The translations under genes were made by a program, and so were the position numbers. Under the pieces are notes generated by a model. That model saw only the letters and a program-made list of their open reading frames with translations, searched no databases and was not told the origin of the DNA. From Porticoccaceae bacterium (GTDB taxonomy: Bacteria > Pseudomonadota > Gammaproteobacteria > Pseudomonadales > Porticoccaceae), in NCBI GenBank assembly GCA_029252555.1, contig JAQXBF010000039.1, positions 101,335 through 165,334 of the forward strand: 64,000 bases of DNA. The letters run 5' to 3'. Shown piece by piece: positions 27,288-35,805 of the stretch. The first letter of the stretch is position 1; every line of letters begins with the position of its first letter.

Positions 27288-28520
27288 ATGAAAAAAAACA
27301 TCATTATTGCAGCGGCAATTATTGCTCTGGTGTCCTTGGCATATTTTAAAAGTCTGGGATCAAGGGAGGCTACCAAGGTTGCTCTTGCCACTGCTGAGGT
27401 TAAAGAGATAAAAAGTTCGATCCTCGCATCTGGTACGTTGATCTATAAAGAGCAAGTGCAGTTGCGCTCTGAAGTCATTGGCCAGGTCAGCGAGGTACTA
27501 ATAGAAGAGGGCGATTCCGTTTCCCAAGGGCAAGTTTTAATGCGTCTCGAGCCCCGTACTTTCAATGCTGATGTTGAGCAGCAGAGTGCCTATGTTCGTA
27601 TTCAGACTATCGCTATTGAGCGGCAACAGAAGCAATTAGAAAACATCGCCTCACAGTGGCAGCGCAACCTCAATCTCTATGCGCGCAAGATGATCGGTCA
27701 GGACGCGTTTGAATTGGTGGAAAACCAGTACGCATTAGCTAAGATAGATTTGCGCTCTCGGGAAGAGGCGCTGTTACAGGCTCAGGCGACATTGGATAAG
27801 GCCCTTGAACGACTTGAAAAGACGGTTTTTCGGTCGCCAATCAATGGCGTCGCCACTTCAGTTGATATCAAGGTCGGTGAGACGGCTATTAGTGGTACCA
27901 CTAATATTGCAGGTTCAAACCTGATTACCGTGGCTGACCCATCCTCCATACTGGTTGAGGTGGAGGTTGATGAGGCGGATATAGCCAATGTCCGAATTGA
28001 TCAAAAAGCTGATATATTTGCTGTTGCCTTCCCTGACAAAGCGCTTGTGGGTGAGGTACAGAGTATCGCTACTTCAGCCAAGCGCACTGATCGCCGTCAG
28101 GGCTTAAGTTTTACCGTGAAAATTTTACTCGACGGCGCTGGGGATATTGATATTCGTCCGGGCATGAGCTGCCGTGCAGAAATTTTTACCAGCGTTAAGG
28201 GCGATACCGTTGCGGTGCCCATAGAAGCCATCATATTTGAAGAAGCTGGCGCCGATGAGTCTGATATTGAAACGGAGCAGGATGCCAATTCTATCTCTGT
28301 GAGTGGCTCGGCCTCAGAAGATGCTAGCACCCATGTTTTTATCATGGTTGATGGCGAAGCAACCAAACGGGATGTTGAGCTAGGCATTTCAAATGACCAG
28401 CTTCAGGAAATCGTGGCGGGCTTGGAGATTGGAGATCAAGTGATTGCTGGTCCTGCGAGGACATTGCGCAAGCTTGATGAAGGTCAGGCAGTTGAAGAGA
28501 TTGAGAAAAAAGATCAGTGA
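27288..28520 (+). CDS. MacA/HlyD-type periplasmic adaptor subunit
   Basis: Membrane fusion protein, 410 residues, that bridges an inner-membrane ABC transporter to an outer-membrane channel. An N-terminal membrane anchor (IIIAAAIIALVSLAYF) precedes a lipoyl/barrel-sandwich part (VIGQVSEVLIEEGDSVSQGQ), an alpha-helical hairpin at about 100-180 rich in Q, E and R, and beta-barrel and membrane-proximal domains. An acidic insert around residues 325-345 (EEAGADESDIETEQDANS) is unusual. The ATPase gene overlaps its stop by 4 bases. No outer-membrane TolC-like gene is nearby. Confidence 0.9.
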   Translation: MKKNIIIAAAIIALVSLAYFKSLGSREATKVALATAEVKEIKSSILASGTLIYKEQVQLRSEVIGQVSEVLIEEGDSVSQGQVLMRLEPRTFNADVEQQSAYVRIQTIAIERQQKQLENIASQWQRNLNLYARKMIGQDAFELVENQYALAKIDLRSREEALLQAQATLDKALERLEKTVFRSPINGVATSVDIKVGETAISGTTNIAGSNLITVADPSSILVEVEVDEADIANVRIDQKADIFAVAFPDKALVGEVQSIATSAKRTDRRQGLSFTVKILLDGAGDIDIRPGMSCRAEIFTSVKGDTVAVPIEAIIFEEAGADESDIETEQDANSISVSGSASEDASTHVFIMVDGEATKRDVELGISNDQLQEIVAGLEIGDQVIAGPARTLRKLDEGQAVEEIEKKDQ

Positions 28521-29254
28521 AACCAGTTGAGACAATTATCGAATTGAGATCCATTGCCAAGCATTACATGATGGGCAGTGAAGGGTTCTATGCTTTGAAT
28601 GGCATTGACTTGGATATTCATCTCAATGATTACATTGCTATTGTAGGTTCTTCCGGGTCAGGTAAATCGACGTTAATGAACCTTCTGGGCTGTTTGGATT
28701 ACCCGACAGAGGGCGAATATCGCTTAAAAGGAACCAATGTTGCCACCCTTGATGAGAATAGCTTGGCGGGCATTCGTAATCGTGAAATTGGTTTTATTTT
28801 TCAAAACTTTAATCTTTTGCCCCGTGCCTCGGCCCTACAAAATGTCATGCAGCCATTGATTTATCGCGGCATAGCTATAGCTGAGCGCAAGCAGCGGGCT
28901 CAGGAGGCTCTGGCGATGGTGGGCCTTCAAGATCGTATGGACCATGTACCCAATCAGCTATCTGGTGGCCAGCGCCAGCGGGTTGCTATTGCTCGTGCCT
29001 TGGTCACCAAGCCGGCGATCTTACTGGCCGATGAGCCCACGGGAAATTTGGATTCGACGACCACGGTAGAGATTATGTCATTGTTCGATCAGCTCCATAA
29101 TGATGGCCAGACCTTGATTATTGTGACCCATGAGCAGGACATTGCAGATCGCTGCCAGCGGGTTATTACTCTGCGAGATGGGCACCTTATTTCTGATGCG
29201 GCTAATAGCCCAGCAGTTATTGCAAAAGCCAAGCGAGCTAACGCGAATGCCTAA
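28517..29254 (+). CDS. MacB-type ABC transporter ATP-binding protein
   Basis: A 245-residue ABC ATPase of the LolD/MacB class. Walker A GSSGSGKST is at about residue 41, followed by the Q-loop (FIFQNFNLLPRASALQNV), the signature LSGGQRQRVAIARAL, Walker B ILLADEPTGNLDS and the switch histidine in IIVTHEQD. The LPRASALQNV stretch after the Q-loop is typical of MacB/FtsE-like exporters. The GTG start overlaps the adaptor stop, and the permease start overlaps its own stop, so the three are translationally coupled. Energy from ATP drives mechanotransmission and not classical transport in this class. Confidence 0.94.
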   Translation: MKPVETIIELRSIAKHYMMGSEGFYALNGIDLDIHLNDYIAIVGSSGSGKSTLMNLLGCLDYPTEGEYRLKGTNVATLDENSLAGIRNREIGFIFQNFNLLPRASALQNVMQPLIYRGIAIAERKQRAQEALAMVGLQDRMDHVPNQLSGGQRQRVAIARALVTKPAILLADEPTGNLDSTTTVEIMSLFDQLHNDGQTLIIVTHEQDIADRCQRVITLRDGHLISDAANSPAVIAKAKRANANA

Positions 29255-30482
29255 TCTAGCCTTTAAAATTGTTGAGGGTACCCGTTCTGCAGGTCAGTCG
29301 ATTTTTGCCCATGGGTTTCGCAGTTTTTTAACCACCTTGGGTATTATTATTGGCGTAGCATCGGTGATTGCCGTGGTCTCTGTGGTGCAGGGCTTCAGTG
29401 CCAGTATCTCCCAAGAATTTGATGGCATGGGCACTAATGTTATCAATATTGATTCTTATACCCCTCGTAAAGCGCGGCTGCAGGGGGTGAATGCCAAGCT
29501 TAGCTACGATGATTTTCTGGAAATAAAGCACAGGGTCAAAGGTATTAGTAACGTGACTCCCACGGTGCGTGTCTGGGGCCCCAATGCGGTGGTTACCTAT
29601 CGGGGCCAGTCTACTGACACCATGGTAATCGGTACGGCTTCGACCTATCAAAAGTTGTACACGGTTTACCCAGATTCTGGTCGCTTCTTTAATCTTAGTG
29701 ACGACAAAAGCCGCCGTCGAGTCGCCGTGCTAGGGCCCTCTATTATTAATAAGGTTGATATAAAAGGTGATCCCATTGGCCAGTATCTCAGTGTCTCTGG
29801 AGAATGGTTCAAGATTATTGGTATTGCCGAGAAGCGCGGCAAATTGCTGGGCTTTGATCAGGATGATTTTATTCTGCTCCCTTACAGCACAACAAGGGCA
29901 CTGTTAGGCGGTGCAGAAGAGCCAGACATCTCTATCAGTCTGCAAGTGGACGACATGCAGACTATTGGCCAGATAAAGCAGCACATTAAGAATTTATTGC
30001 GCCGCAATCATAAACTCAGCAAAGATACGGCAGACGACTTTAAGATTGCCACCGCTGATCAAATGCTGGACACCTTTAACCAGATTATTGGCAGCACCAC
30101 ATTGGTTCTTGGCGGCATTGTAGGTATTTCCTTGCTGGTTGGTGGCATTGGGATTATGAATATTATGCTGGTGTCTGTGACTGAACGGACCAGAGAGATT
30201 GGTATACAAAAAGCTTTGGGTGCGACCCGCTTTGATATTTTGCTGCAGTTTCTTATAGAAGCTATCTTTCTGTGCTTACTGGGAGGGCTAATTGGCTTAT
30301 TGTTAGGGTTTGGTGCCGGTTCGTTTATCAGTAGCATTACTGATTTGCCCGCCGCAACTGTACCCATGTGGGCTGTTGTTCTATCCTTTGGTTTTAGTGC
30401 TGGTATCGGCCTGATATTTGGCATTATTCCCGCGTCTAAAGCGGCGAATCTAGATCCCATTGATGCACTGCGCTACGAGTGA
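29247..30482 (+). CDS. MacB-type ABC transporter permease (FtsX family)
   Basis: A 411-residue permease: one N-terminal membrane helix (FLTTLGIIIGVASVIAVVSV), a large periplasmic MacB core domain (about 60-280), then three helices in an FtsX domain (GIVGISLLVGGIGIMNIMLV, and two more near the C-terminus). The TERTREIGIQKALGATRFDI coupling loop that contacts the ATPase is present. I start it at ATG 29247, overlapping the ATPase gene by 8 bases; a longer start inside that gene would add a non-conserved tail. The exported or modulated molecule is unknown. Confidence 0.92.
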   Translation: MPNLAFKIVEGTRSAGQSIFAHGFRSFLTTLGIIIGVASVIAVVSVVQGFSASISQEFDGMGTNVINIDSYTPRKARLQGVNAKLSYDDFLEIKHRVKGISNVTPTVRVWGPNAVVTYRGQSTDTMVIGTASTYQKLYTVYPDSGRFFNLSDDKSRRRVAVLGPSIINKVDIKGDPIGQYLSVSGEWFKIIGIAEKRGKLLGFDQDDFILLPYSTTRALLGGAEEPDISISLQVDDMQTIGQIKQHIKNLLRRNHKLSKDTADDFKIATADQMLDTFNQIIGSTTLVLGGIVGISLLVGGIGIMNIMLVSVTERTREIGIQKALGATRFDILLQFLIEAIFLCLLGGLIGLLLGFGAGSFISSITDLPAATVPMWAVVLSFGFSAGIGLIFGIIPASKAANLDPIDALRYE

Positions 30483-30996
30483 TGCTGCCATCGACGAGAC
30501 TATTTTAAACTGGCTAAACGCCAACAAACAAAATGCCTGGATGGTGGTTCCTGTCTTGGCCTTTCTCGAGGCCTGCCCCGGTGTTGGACTATTAGTCTCC
30601 GGGGTTATCCTACTAACGGTATCTACGGTTCTGTACACTGAGCAGTTAGCAACACTGTCACAGATAATGCCTCTGGCTTTTATCGGAGCCTGCTTGTCAG
30701 ACCATTTGGGGTTTTATCTGGGTCGATGGATAGGCCCCAGATTTCACCATCAGCCTTTTGCCGTCAAGCGAGCCCAACAGCTACAAAAAGCTGAAGACTT
30801 TATTTTGAAGTATGGCGCTGCCGCTATTATTGTAGGCCGCTTGCTGACTGCGGTAAGAAGCCTGGTACCCATGTTGGTGGGTATTAGTGGTACCAGCCGC
30901 TTAAGGTTCAGCCTGATCGATATAGCCGCGTGCATAATCTGGGCCCTTGGCCTTGGCTTGTTGGTGATTGGTCTGGATAATCTGATGCCTGGTTAG
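30463..30996 (+). CDS. DedA-family membrane protein
   Basis: A small DedA/SNARE-associated (VTT domain) protein, about 177 residues, from a family now linked to flipping of undecaprenyl phosphate or phospholipids and to membrane potential. The characteristic LAFLEACPGVGLLVSGVILL, GFYLGRWIG and GRLLTAVRSLVPMLVGISG segments are present, including the conserved acidic residue and the R-x3-R pair. ATG 30463 overlaps the permease stop by 20 bases, so it seems part of the same operon. A TTG three bases earlier is possible. Confidence 0.85.
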   Translation: MHCATSDAAIDETILNWLNANKQNAWMVVPVLAFLEACPGVGLLVSGVILLTVSTVLYTEQLATLSQIMPLAFIGACLSDHLGFYLGRWIGPRFHHQPFAVKRAQQLQKAEDFILKYGAAAIIVGRLLTAVRSLVPMLVGISGTSRLRFSLIDIAACIIWALGLGLLVIGLDNLMPG

Positions 30997-31031
30997 TATC
31001 TGCAGTTCAATATTGCTTAAATAGCTGGCAC

Positions 31032-31102
31032 TATAGGGTCAATAAAAATAAGGTAATCAATAAAACCAAGCCCTGTGGGGCCCTATAAAACAATAGGGGG
31101 AG
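31032..31102 (+). promoter_or_regulatory. Possible SD-sequestering leader of the MFS gene
   Basis: The ribosome site GGGGGAG (31096-31102) of the next gene is partly paired in a hairpin: CCCTAT (31081-31086) with ATAGGG (31093-31098). The same CCCTATA can instead pair with an upstream TATAGGG (31032-31038), which would free the ribosome site. A further GCCC-TGTG-GGGC hairpin (31070-31081) sits between. Two mutually exclusive pairings of this kind are typical of a translational switch, but the elements are short and I recognise no riboswitch class. Confidence 0.35.
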
Positions 31103-31106
31103 CTTT

Positions 31107-32324
31107 ATGAGCTCAGCGAACAGCATTACCACGACCAGCAAATCATCATTTGACCGTTGGCCGTCCATTGTTATCAGTTTGTATATGACATTGGTTGGCT
31201 ATGGCGTCTTAGTTGGTATCCCTGTTATCAGTACTGCCTGGGTTACCTTGCTGGGCTTTTCTGAAGTAGAAGTGGGCCGGGTCGCCGGTGCTGATCTGGG
31301 AGGCCTATCTCTCGGAGCTATAGTGACTTCGCTATTTATTTCCAGTGTCAATCGTCGCTGGCTGGTGGTTTGGGGGCTGGGTCTGGCGGTGTTGGCCAAT
31401 GGGCTCTGTATCACTGTAGTAGATTACAATCAGGTGCTTTGGCTGCGGCTGTTGGCAGGGTTCGGCAGCGGTATTTATACAGCGGTGGCCGTGACTTCCC
31501 TGGGCGCAAGCTCTAAACCAGCCTTAGCTTACAATGCTATGTTATTTGCCTTTGCCTTTTCTCAGGCTCTGGAAATGCACTTCTTACCATTGCTTTCTAT
31601 GGCCGGTATTTACTGGGTGTTTATCTGTTGCTTCCTGATTACTCTGCCATTTATTCGCTGGATTCCAGCCTATGCAGATACCAAGGCTGTGCCTGCAGAA
31701 GCAGCTTTGGCCGCCGAGACACAAACAATGGATGCTGCGCAGGCAGCCATGCCTAACTATGTGCCTTGGCTATGCCTGGCGGCTATGGTAATTACCTATA
31801 TCAATATTGGCTCCTACTGGACCTATATTGAATTGGCAGCCCTGAGCGATCAGGCCACGCCCTCATGGATTAATCAGGTCTTGGTCTGGTCGTCATTTTG
31901 CAGCCTGATTGGTTGTGCCTTTGCCACTGTGCTCAGCAATCGCTTTGGTTTGCTGCGACCCCTGTTGGTGGCACTATTTACCATGTGCCTTATTGTCGGC
32001 TTGCTGGCCAATGGCATCACAGATACCACCTTGCTGATCAGTGTGTTCTCGTTCAATTTGCTGTGGATATTTATTGATGTTTATCAGATGTCTACCATTG
32101 CCAATGTTGACCTGGCAGGCAAGTACGCAGCGCTAATGCCTGCAGCTCAGGGTCTGGGTCAGATTATCGGGCCCAACTTGGCCGCCTCAATTCTGGGTTT
32201 AAAACTGGGTTACAGCGCGGTTTTCCTAATGTGCTCTGGGGCAGCTTTAATGGCTATGCTGATTTATGCATTTTTGTTTTTCCGCTTTAAAACCAGCATG
32301 CCCAGTTTGGCCTACGCAACTTAG
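31107..32324 (+). CDS. MFS transporter of unknown substrate
   Basis: A 405-residue major facilitator with 12 predicted helices in two halves, split by a loop at about 185-210 (AVPAEAALAAETQTMD). The helix 2-3 region reads GADLGGLSLGAIVTSLFISSVNRRWLVVWGLG, a degenerate form of the usual MFS motif A. A charged or polar substrate site cannot be inferred. It starts 110 bases after dedA behind a possible hairpin switch and stands alone. The next gene faces it. Confidence 0.85.
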   Translation: MSSANSITTTSKSSFDRWPSIVISLYMTLVGYGVLVGIPVISTAWVTLLGFSEVEVGRVAGADLGGLSLGAIVTSLFISSVNRRWLVVWGLGLAVLANGLCITVVDYNQVLWLRLLAGFGSGIYTAVAVTSLGASSKPALAYNAMLFAFAFSQALEMHFLPLLSMAGIYWVFICCFLITLPFIRWIPAYADTKAVPAEAALAAETQTMDAAQAAMPNYVPWLCLAAMVITYINIGSYWTYIELAALSDQATPSWINQVLVWSSFCSLIGCAFATVLSNRFGLLRPLLVALFTMCLIVGLLANGITDTTLLISVFSFNLLWIFIDVYQMSTIANVDLAGKYAALMPAAQGLGQIIGPNLAASILGLKLGYSAVFLMCSGAALMAMLIYAFLFFRFKTSMPSLAYAT

Positions 32325-32410
32325 CAACAGGCAGTTGTTAAGCCATTGTTTTAGCCTTCTGCTGATTCAGTTAAATCAGTTGAGGGTTGGTCGAGTTTGA
32401 AACTAAATAC

Positions 32411-33364
32411 CTAGTTATCTGATTTTATCCTACTAAATAACTTATGCTTGATCATGGGAAGAATTACATGCTTAGGAAGGTTATCCCAATCCAAGATTCC
32501 GCTTTTGAAGGATTCTCTGGTAAATAATTTTTCACAATATTGAGTTATTATCGTTCTCTTACTCCAAAGCAATGGCTCCAAACCAAGTTTTTGAAGCCGA
32601 TAAAGAACGACACCCCAAACTATGTCAGCTAGACTAAAATTCTTAGATGCAAGCCAGCCGTTTTCGTTGAAGGGGCCTGCAAATAACTGAGTCTCAAGCT
32701 CTATTAAAGCGGCATCAATGGTGTCATTTAGAGCGTTCATATGAGCAGGCGTTTGAATTATTCCACGAGTCGCTTCCACAATACGTAACTTGCTCTCATA
32801 AGCGTCTTTTAACAGCTTTTCATTCTGATAACGTTTGACCAATTTGCGCAAAAGATTAGCTTTAGATTCGTGATCTTTGCCACCATTTGCCAGCTTTTTG
32901 AATATAAGAGACTTTTTCTCACCTCGATCATCTCCATATGTAACTGCTTCAATGGGAAGGCTGTCTGCTTTGTCTAACCATAAATTGACAACCTTAAATT
33001 CATTATCAGACGGTTTTTGTGAGGGGTCTATAGTCGACAATTGAAAATTTATAAAGTGTAAGATATTCGCTGAATCTGTTGTAACCTTTCCATCGCAAAC
33101 CAACGTAGGCACTACGCATCGGGGGTTTATGCGAACGTAATTTGGCTCATATTGTTGATAAGCAGGAAGAAGTATTGGATGGGATTTCCACTGCACACCA
33201 TTCTCCGCTAAAGCCTGACGGACTTTCATTGAACAGAGTGATAGCGGAAAATGAAACAGATGCACACCTACCTGCGGCGCCAACTGACATGAGACGTCTG
33301 TTAGCGCTTCAAGAGCAAGCATATTTTTACTTGAGTAAGCAGAAGCTTCGGCCAATTTGCTCAT
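32411..33364 (-). CDS. Glutathione S-transferase family protein
   Basis: A 317-residue protein with a thioredoxin-like N-terminal GST domain starting near residue 34 (VHLFHFPLSLCSMKVRQALAE, with S and C at the usual catalytic place, then PRCVVPTLVCDG and TTDSANILHFI for glutathione contact) and an all-alpha C-terminal domain (SLADIVWGVVLYRLQKLG). It is longer than ordinary GSTs (about 200-230) through an N-terminal extension of some 33 residues and a charged insert at about 120-190. It resembles GDAP1-like GSTs in size only. Codon use looks more A/T-rich than its neighbours, which may mean recent acquisition. Confidence 0.75.
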   Translation of the reverse strand: MSKLAEASAYSSKNMLALEALTDVSCQLAPQVGVHLFHFPLSLCSMKVRQALAENGVQWKSHPILLPAYQQYEPNYVRINPRCVVPTLVCDGKVTTDSANILHFINFQLSTIDPSQKPSDNEFKVVNLWLDKADSLPIEAVTYGDDRGEKKSLIFKKLANGGKDHESKANLLRKLVKRYQNEKLLKDAYESKLRIVEATRGIIQTPAHMNALNDTIDAALIELETQLFAGPFNENGWLASKNFSLADIVWGVVLYRLQKLGLEPLLWSKRTIITQYCEKLFTRESFKSGILDWDNLPKHVILPMIKHKLFSRIKSDN

Positions 33365-33591
33365 CCTATAACCTTGACATAACCTAAACTGAAACGCTGA
33401 TCATATCTGAATAGCCCGCCCAGTCAAATCATAGCCTGATTGAGGTGGGAAGCCATTGAGGCTCAAGCAATAACTAGGTACAAGATTTTTGGAAGTCGTC
33501 GATTGCCCTTGGAGCAACTAGGCAAGAATTGACGTAACAGAATGAGTAAATAGGATTAATTGAGATATTTCTGGCCACTGATATTTTTACT

Positions 33592-35127
33592 TTAGTCTCT
33601 GAACGACACAACAGATATGAAGTTATTTTTACTATCTTGATTCAAGATCAGTTCATCTCGGCCATCATTGTCAACATCATGAACTAGAAATCCTGCTCTG
33701 CTTTCCGGAAGATCGATTGAAAGTTTGATCGCTTTTTTGGCAAAAATACTCTCGCCTGCTTTCCCTGGGTATACCAGCAAAGTACTCTCGCCTTTTTGCA
33801 CTAGCAGATCTTTTCGGCCATCTCCATTAACATCAGCACTCAGCACCGCTGGAAAAAATAAATCACCGCTACCAAAATCAAATCGTGCCGAGACCGTTTT
33901 TCTAGCGCTGGGCTTGCTGGAGAATTTACCATCTTTCATTTTGTAAATTGAAATATCAACAGATACAGAGCGTGTAATCAGGGCTTTAATAACAGTACCT
34001 AAACTAACGTCCACAGAGGTGATCACAAATTCTTGGTTGCCATCTCCCGATATATCCTGTCGTTCATTGTCAAATTGAAAGCCATCTGTACGGATGACTG
34101 ATGAAGGACTCTCTGTAAACTTAAGTAGGTTTTGTGCATTGATCATGCCAAGATACACCTCATATTCAGACTCCCAGCCGAAGATGCCCTCACCTTTAAT
34201 TCGCTTAACAATAAGATCGCTCACCCCATCATTATTTATATCTACAATTTCATCTAACAGCCTATTTTTACCCTCGTCATTGTTAGCACCTTCACCAATG
34301 CTAATTTGTGCATATCCGCTTAACATATCCTTGAGATTGACGTCTAAGTTAACAGGTGCCCTAGAAAATTTGCCCAATGGATTTTGTCTATGAACTGCAA
34401 AATAGCCATCTTGCCAAAAAGCAATATCAGTAAGGCCATCGTTATTTTCATCAACAAGCAAGGCTTCCTCTGCACGGTAGGCGACATAGCGAGCGGTATC
34501 TCTATAGCTCATGCTAGGCCTTGGGCCCACTAACTGGGGCGCCAGGAAACCATCACTGGTTTGCAGTGCTATTTCCCAGCCATCAAAATTAGGCATTAAA
34601 AAGTCGTCAAATCCATCATCATTAAGATCAGTAAACATCTCCATAACCGGCGAAGATCCCCAACTACGACCAGAGAACATCGGCGAAGTGTTTAGCAAAG
34701 GTGCAAAAAGAGAGGTATTCTCATCTAGATAAAGGAGCTGAGACCCCTGTAAGCCAACCAATTGAATACCCTTAGGGGTTGTTATTGTGTCGACTAAATC
34801 CATCGAATCTTTGAGCGCCTTAGTCAAAACGAGATTCCATTCTGAGCTACTGCGCTGATATATCTTAATATGTCGAATAGGTTCATCATTGAGTCCTCGC
34901 ATCTGCTTTTCCAATTGACTGATTACAGGTGTTTCTATGATCAATAACTTGGCTTCAATAGATGATTTATTGGAGAAAGGGACTATGTCGACATTACTTT
35001 TTAGGTTCACTGCAATGGTTTCAACATCTAGCTCTAAAGCACTTAACTGGCAGGCGAAGGTGATGCCAACGATGCCAGAGAAATGAATAAGTCGTGTCGT
35101 AAAATACTCAAAGCAGGGATGTTTCAT
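33592..35127 (-). CDS. Secreted FG-GAP/VCBS repeat protein
   Basis: A 511-residue protein with a signal-peptide-like start (HFSGIVGITFACQLSA) and at least six calcium-loop repeats of the FG-GAP/VCBS type: DLNDDGFDDF, DENNDGLTDI, DINNDGVSDL, DISGDGNQEF, DVNGDGRKDL and DVDNDGRDEL. These usually build a beta-propeller on the cell surface or in the periplasm. No catalytic domain is seen, so binding or adhesion is a guess. It lies beside the GST-like gene on the same strand but 227 bases away, with no sign of an operon. This stretch also looks A/T-richer than the flanks. Confidence 0.82.
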   Translation of the reverse strand: MKHPCFEYFTTRLIHFSGIVGITFACQLSALELDVETIAVNLKSNVDIVPFSNKSSIEAKLLIIETPVISQLEKQMRGLNDEPIRHIKIYQRSSSEWNLVLTKALKDSMDLVDTITTPKGIQLVGLQGSQLLYLDENTSLFAPLLNTSPMFSGRSWGSSPVMEMFTDLNDDGFDDFLMPNFDGWEIALQTSDGFLAPQLVGPRPSMSYRDTARYVAYRAEEALLVDENNDGLTDIAFWQDGYFAVHRQNPLGKFSRAPVNLDVNLKDMLSGYAQISIGEGANNDEGKNRLLDEIVDINNDGVSDLIVKRIKGEGIFGWESEYEVYLGMINAQNLLKFTESPSSVIRTDGFQFDNERQDISGDGNQEFVITSVDVSLGTVIKALITRSVSVDISIYKMKDGKFSSKPSARKTVSARFDFGSGDLFFPAVLSADVNGDGRKDLLVQKGESTLLVYPGKAGESIFAKKAIKLSIDLPESRAGFLVHDVDNDGRDELILNQDSKNNFISVVSFRD

Positions 35128-35326
35128 GATTTAGACTAGGCTTTATATTTTTGGGTTAATTGAGAAGTGCCTGAACTTTCTTAAGACTGTAACATTAAGT
35201 GGCTTCAAAGCGACATACATCTAAGACGAGTTGATATGTTAAATCAGATCCAAAGCGCGCGCTTTTGGTACAAAGGGTAACAAAACATGATGAATCTAGT
35301 TGGTTTACTGACCGCATAGGGAAATA

Positions 35327-35403
35327 TGGTAGCTACGGGTGGACTTGAACCACCGACCCCAGCATTATGAATGCTGTGCTCTAACCAGCTGAGCTACGTA
35401 GCC
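35327..35403 (-). tRNA. tRNA-Met (CAT), elongator type
   Basis: A complete cloverleaf reads on the minus strand with encoded CCA. The 7-bp acceptor is GGCTACG / CGTAGCT, the anticodon stem CAGCA / TGCTG encloses loop TTCATAA (anticodon CAT), and the T arm GGTGG-TTCAAGT-CCACC is intact. The first pair is G-U. It is close to E. coli elongator tRNA-Met. A CAT anticodon could also belong to lysidine-modified tRNA-Ile2, but the sequence of the acceptor and D arm favours Met. Confidence 0.95.
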
Positions 35404-35534
35404 ATAATTTCTTGCAGGCCCCCATCAAACCGGGGGCGCGCATTTTCGCCAGACGGGGCGCTTTTGTCAAGAACTTCACTGCCCCTGTTGCCGCTAATTA
35501 CAGGCCTCTCTGACATTGACAGATTCTCCCTTTT

Positions 35535-35554
35535 AATGTGAGTTAAATCACATT
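35535..35554. promoter_or_regulatory. Perfect CRP/Vfr-type binding site
   Basis: AATGTGA-GTTAAA-TCACATT is a full match to the TGTGA-N6-TCACA consensus, with two extra paired bases on each side. Its centre lies about 90 bases before the inferred start of the structured RNA at 35635, a distance compatible with class I activation, and about 140 bases from the tRNA-Met 5' end on the other side. No protein gene starts nearby. Confidence 0.6.
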
Positions 35555-35634
35555 AGCTGCGATCTATAGGCACTGCTATACATTACTGTGAGCTTGTTCA
35601 TCAAATATTCATCTAGTATTTGCATAATGCGTCT

Positions 35635-35800
35635 ATGCCTCTGGCCGAGACTTATTTGGCGCTGTCTGGGCTGATGCTCAGAGTACAGTGTTAAAGCATA
35701 GTGAGAAACTGGGTTTCCCTGAAGTTACCCATTTTTCAAACTAGGTGTCAGTGCTTATAACAGGCGGCAGCGTTGGAAACACCTCGGCCAGAGGTTATTT
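35635..35800 (+). ncRNA. ssrS: Candidate 6S RNA
   Basis: A plus-strand RNA of about 166 bases closes on itself. CCTCTGGCCGAG (35638-35649) pairs perfectly with CTCGGCCAGAGG (35783-35794); a second helix, GGCGCTG (35658-35664) with CAGCGTT (35768-35774), lies inside. The 5' side of the open centre reads CTGGGCTGATG, close to the conserved CTGAGCCGATA of gammaproteobacterial 6S. A long terminal arm follows: AAGCA / TGCTT, then GAGAAA-C-TGGG with CCCATTTTTC. Length and closing stem / open bubble / long arm match 6S RNA. A CATAAT -10 box precedes the start and a T-rich stretch follows. It is not next to ygfA or zapA, so the call rests on structure and one motif. Confidence 0.5.
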
Positions 35801-35805
35801 CTTTA

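Larger units (their letters stand above)
35404..35805. other. 402-bp gap holding a CRP site and a structured RNA
   Basis: No protein gene is supported here. The stretch contains a perfect CRP/Vfr palindrome (35535-35554) and a 160-170-base segment with extensive self-pairing (35635-35800), listed separately. The first 130 bases after the tRNA show nothing else I can name. Confidence 0.7.

Noticed and set aside
35404..35640. CRP site as regulator of tRNA-Met
   Set aside because: The site is about 140 bases from the tRNA 5' end, too far for ordinary CRP activation; the structured RNA on the other side is nearer and in a suitable distance.
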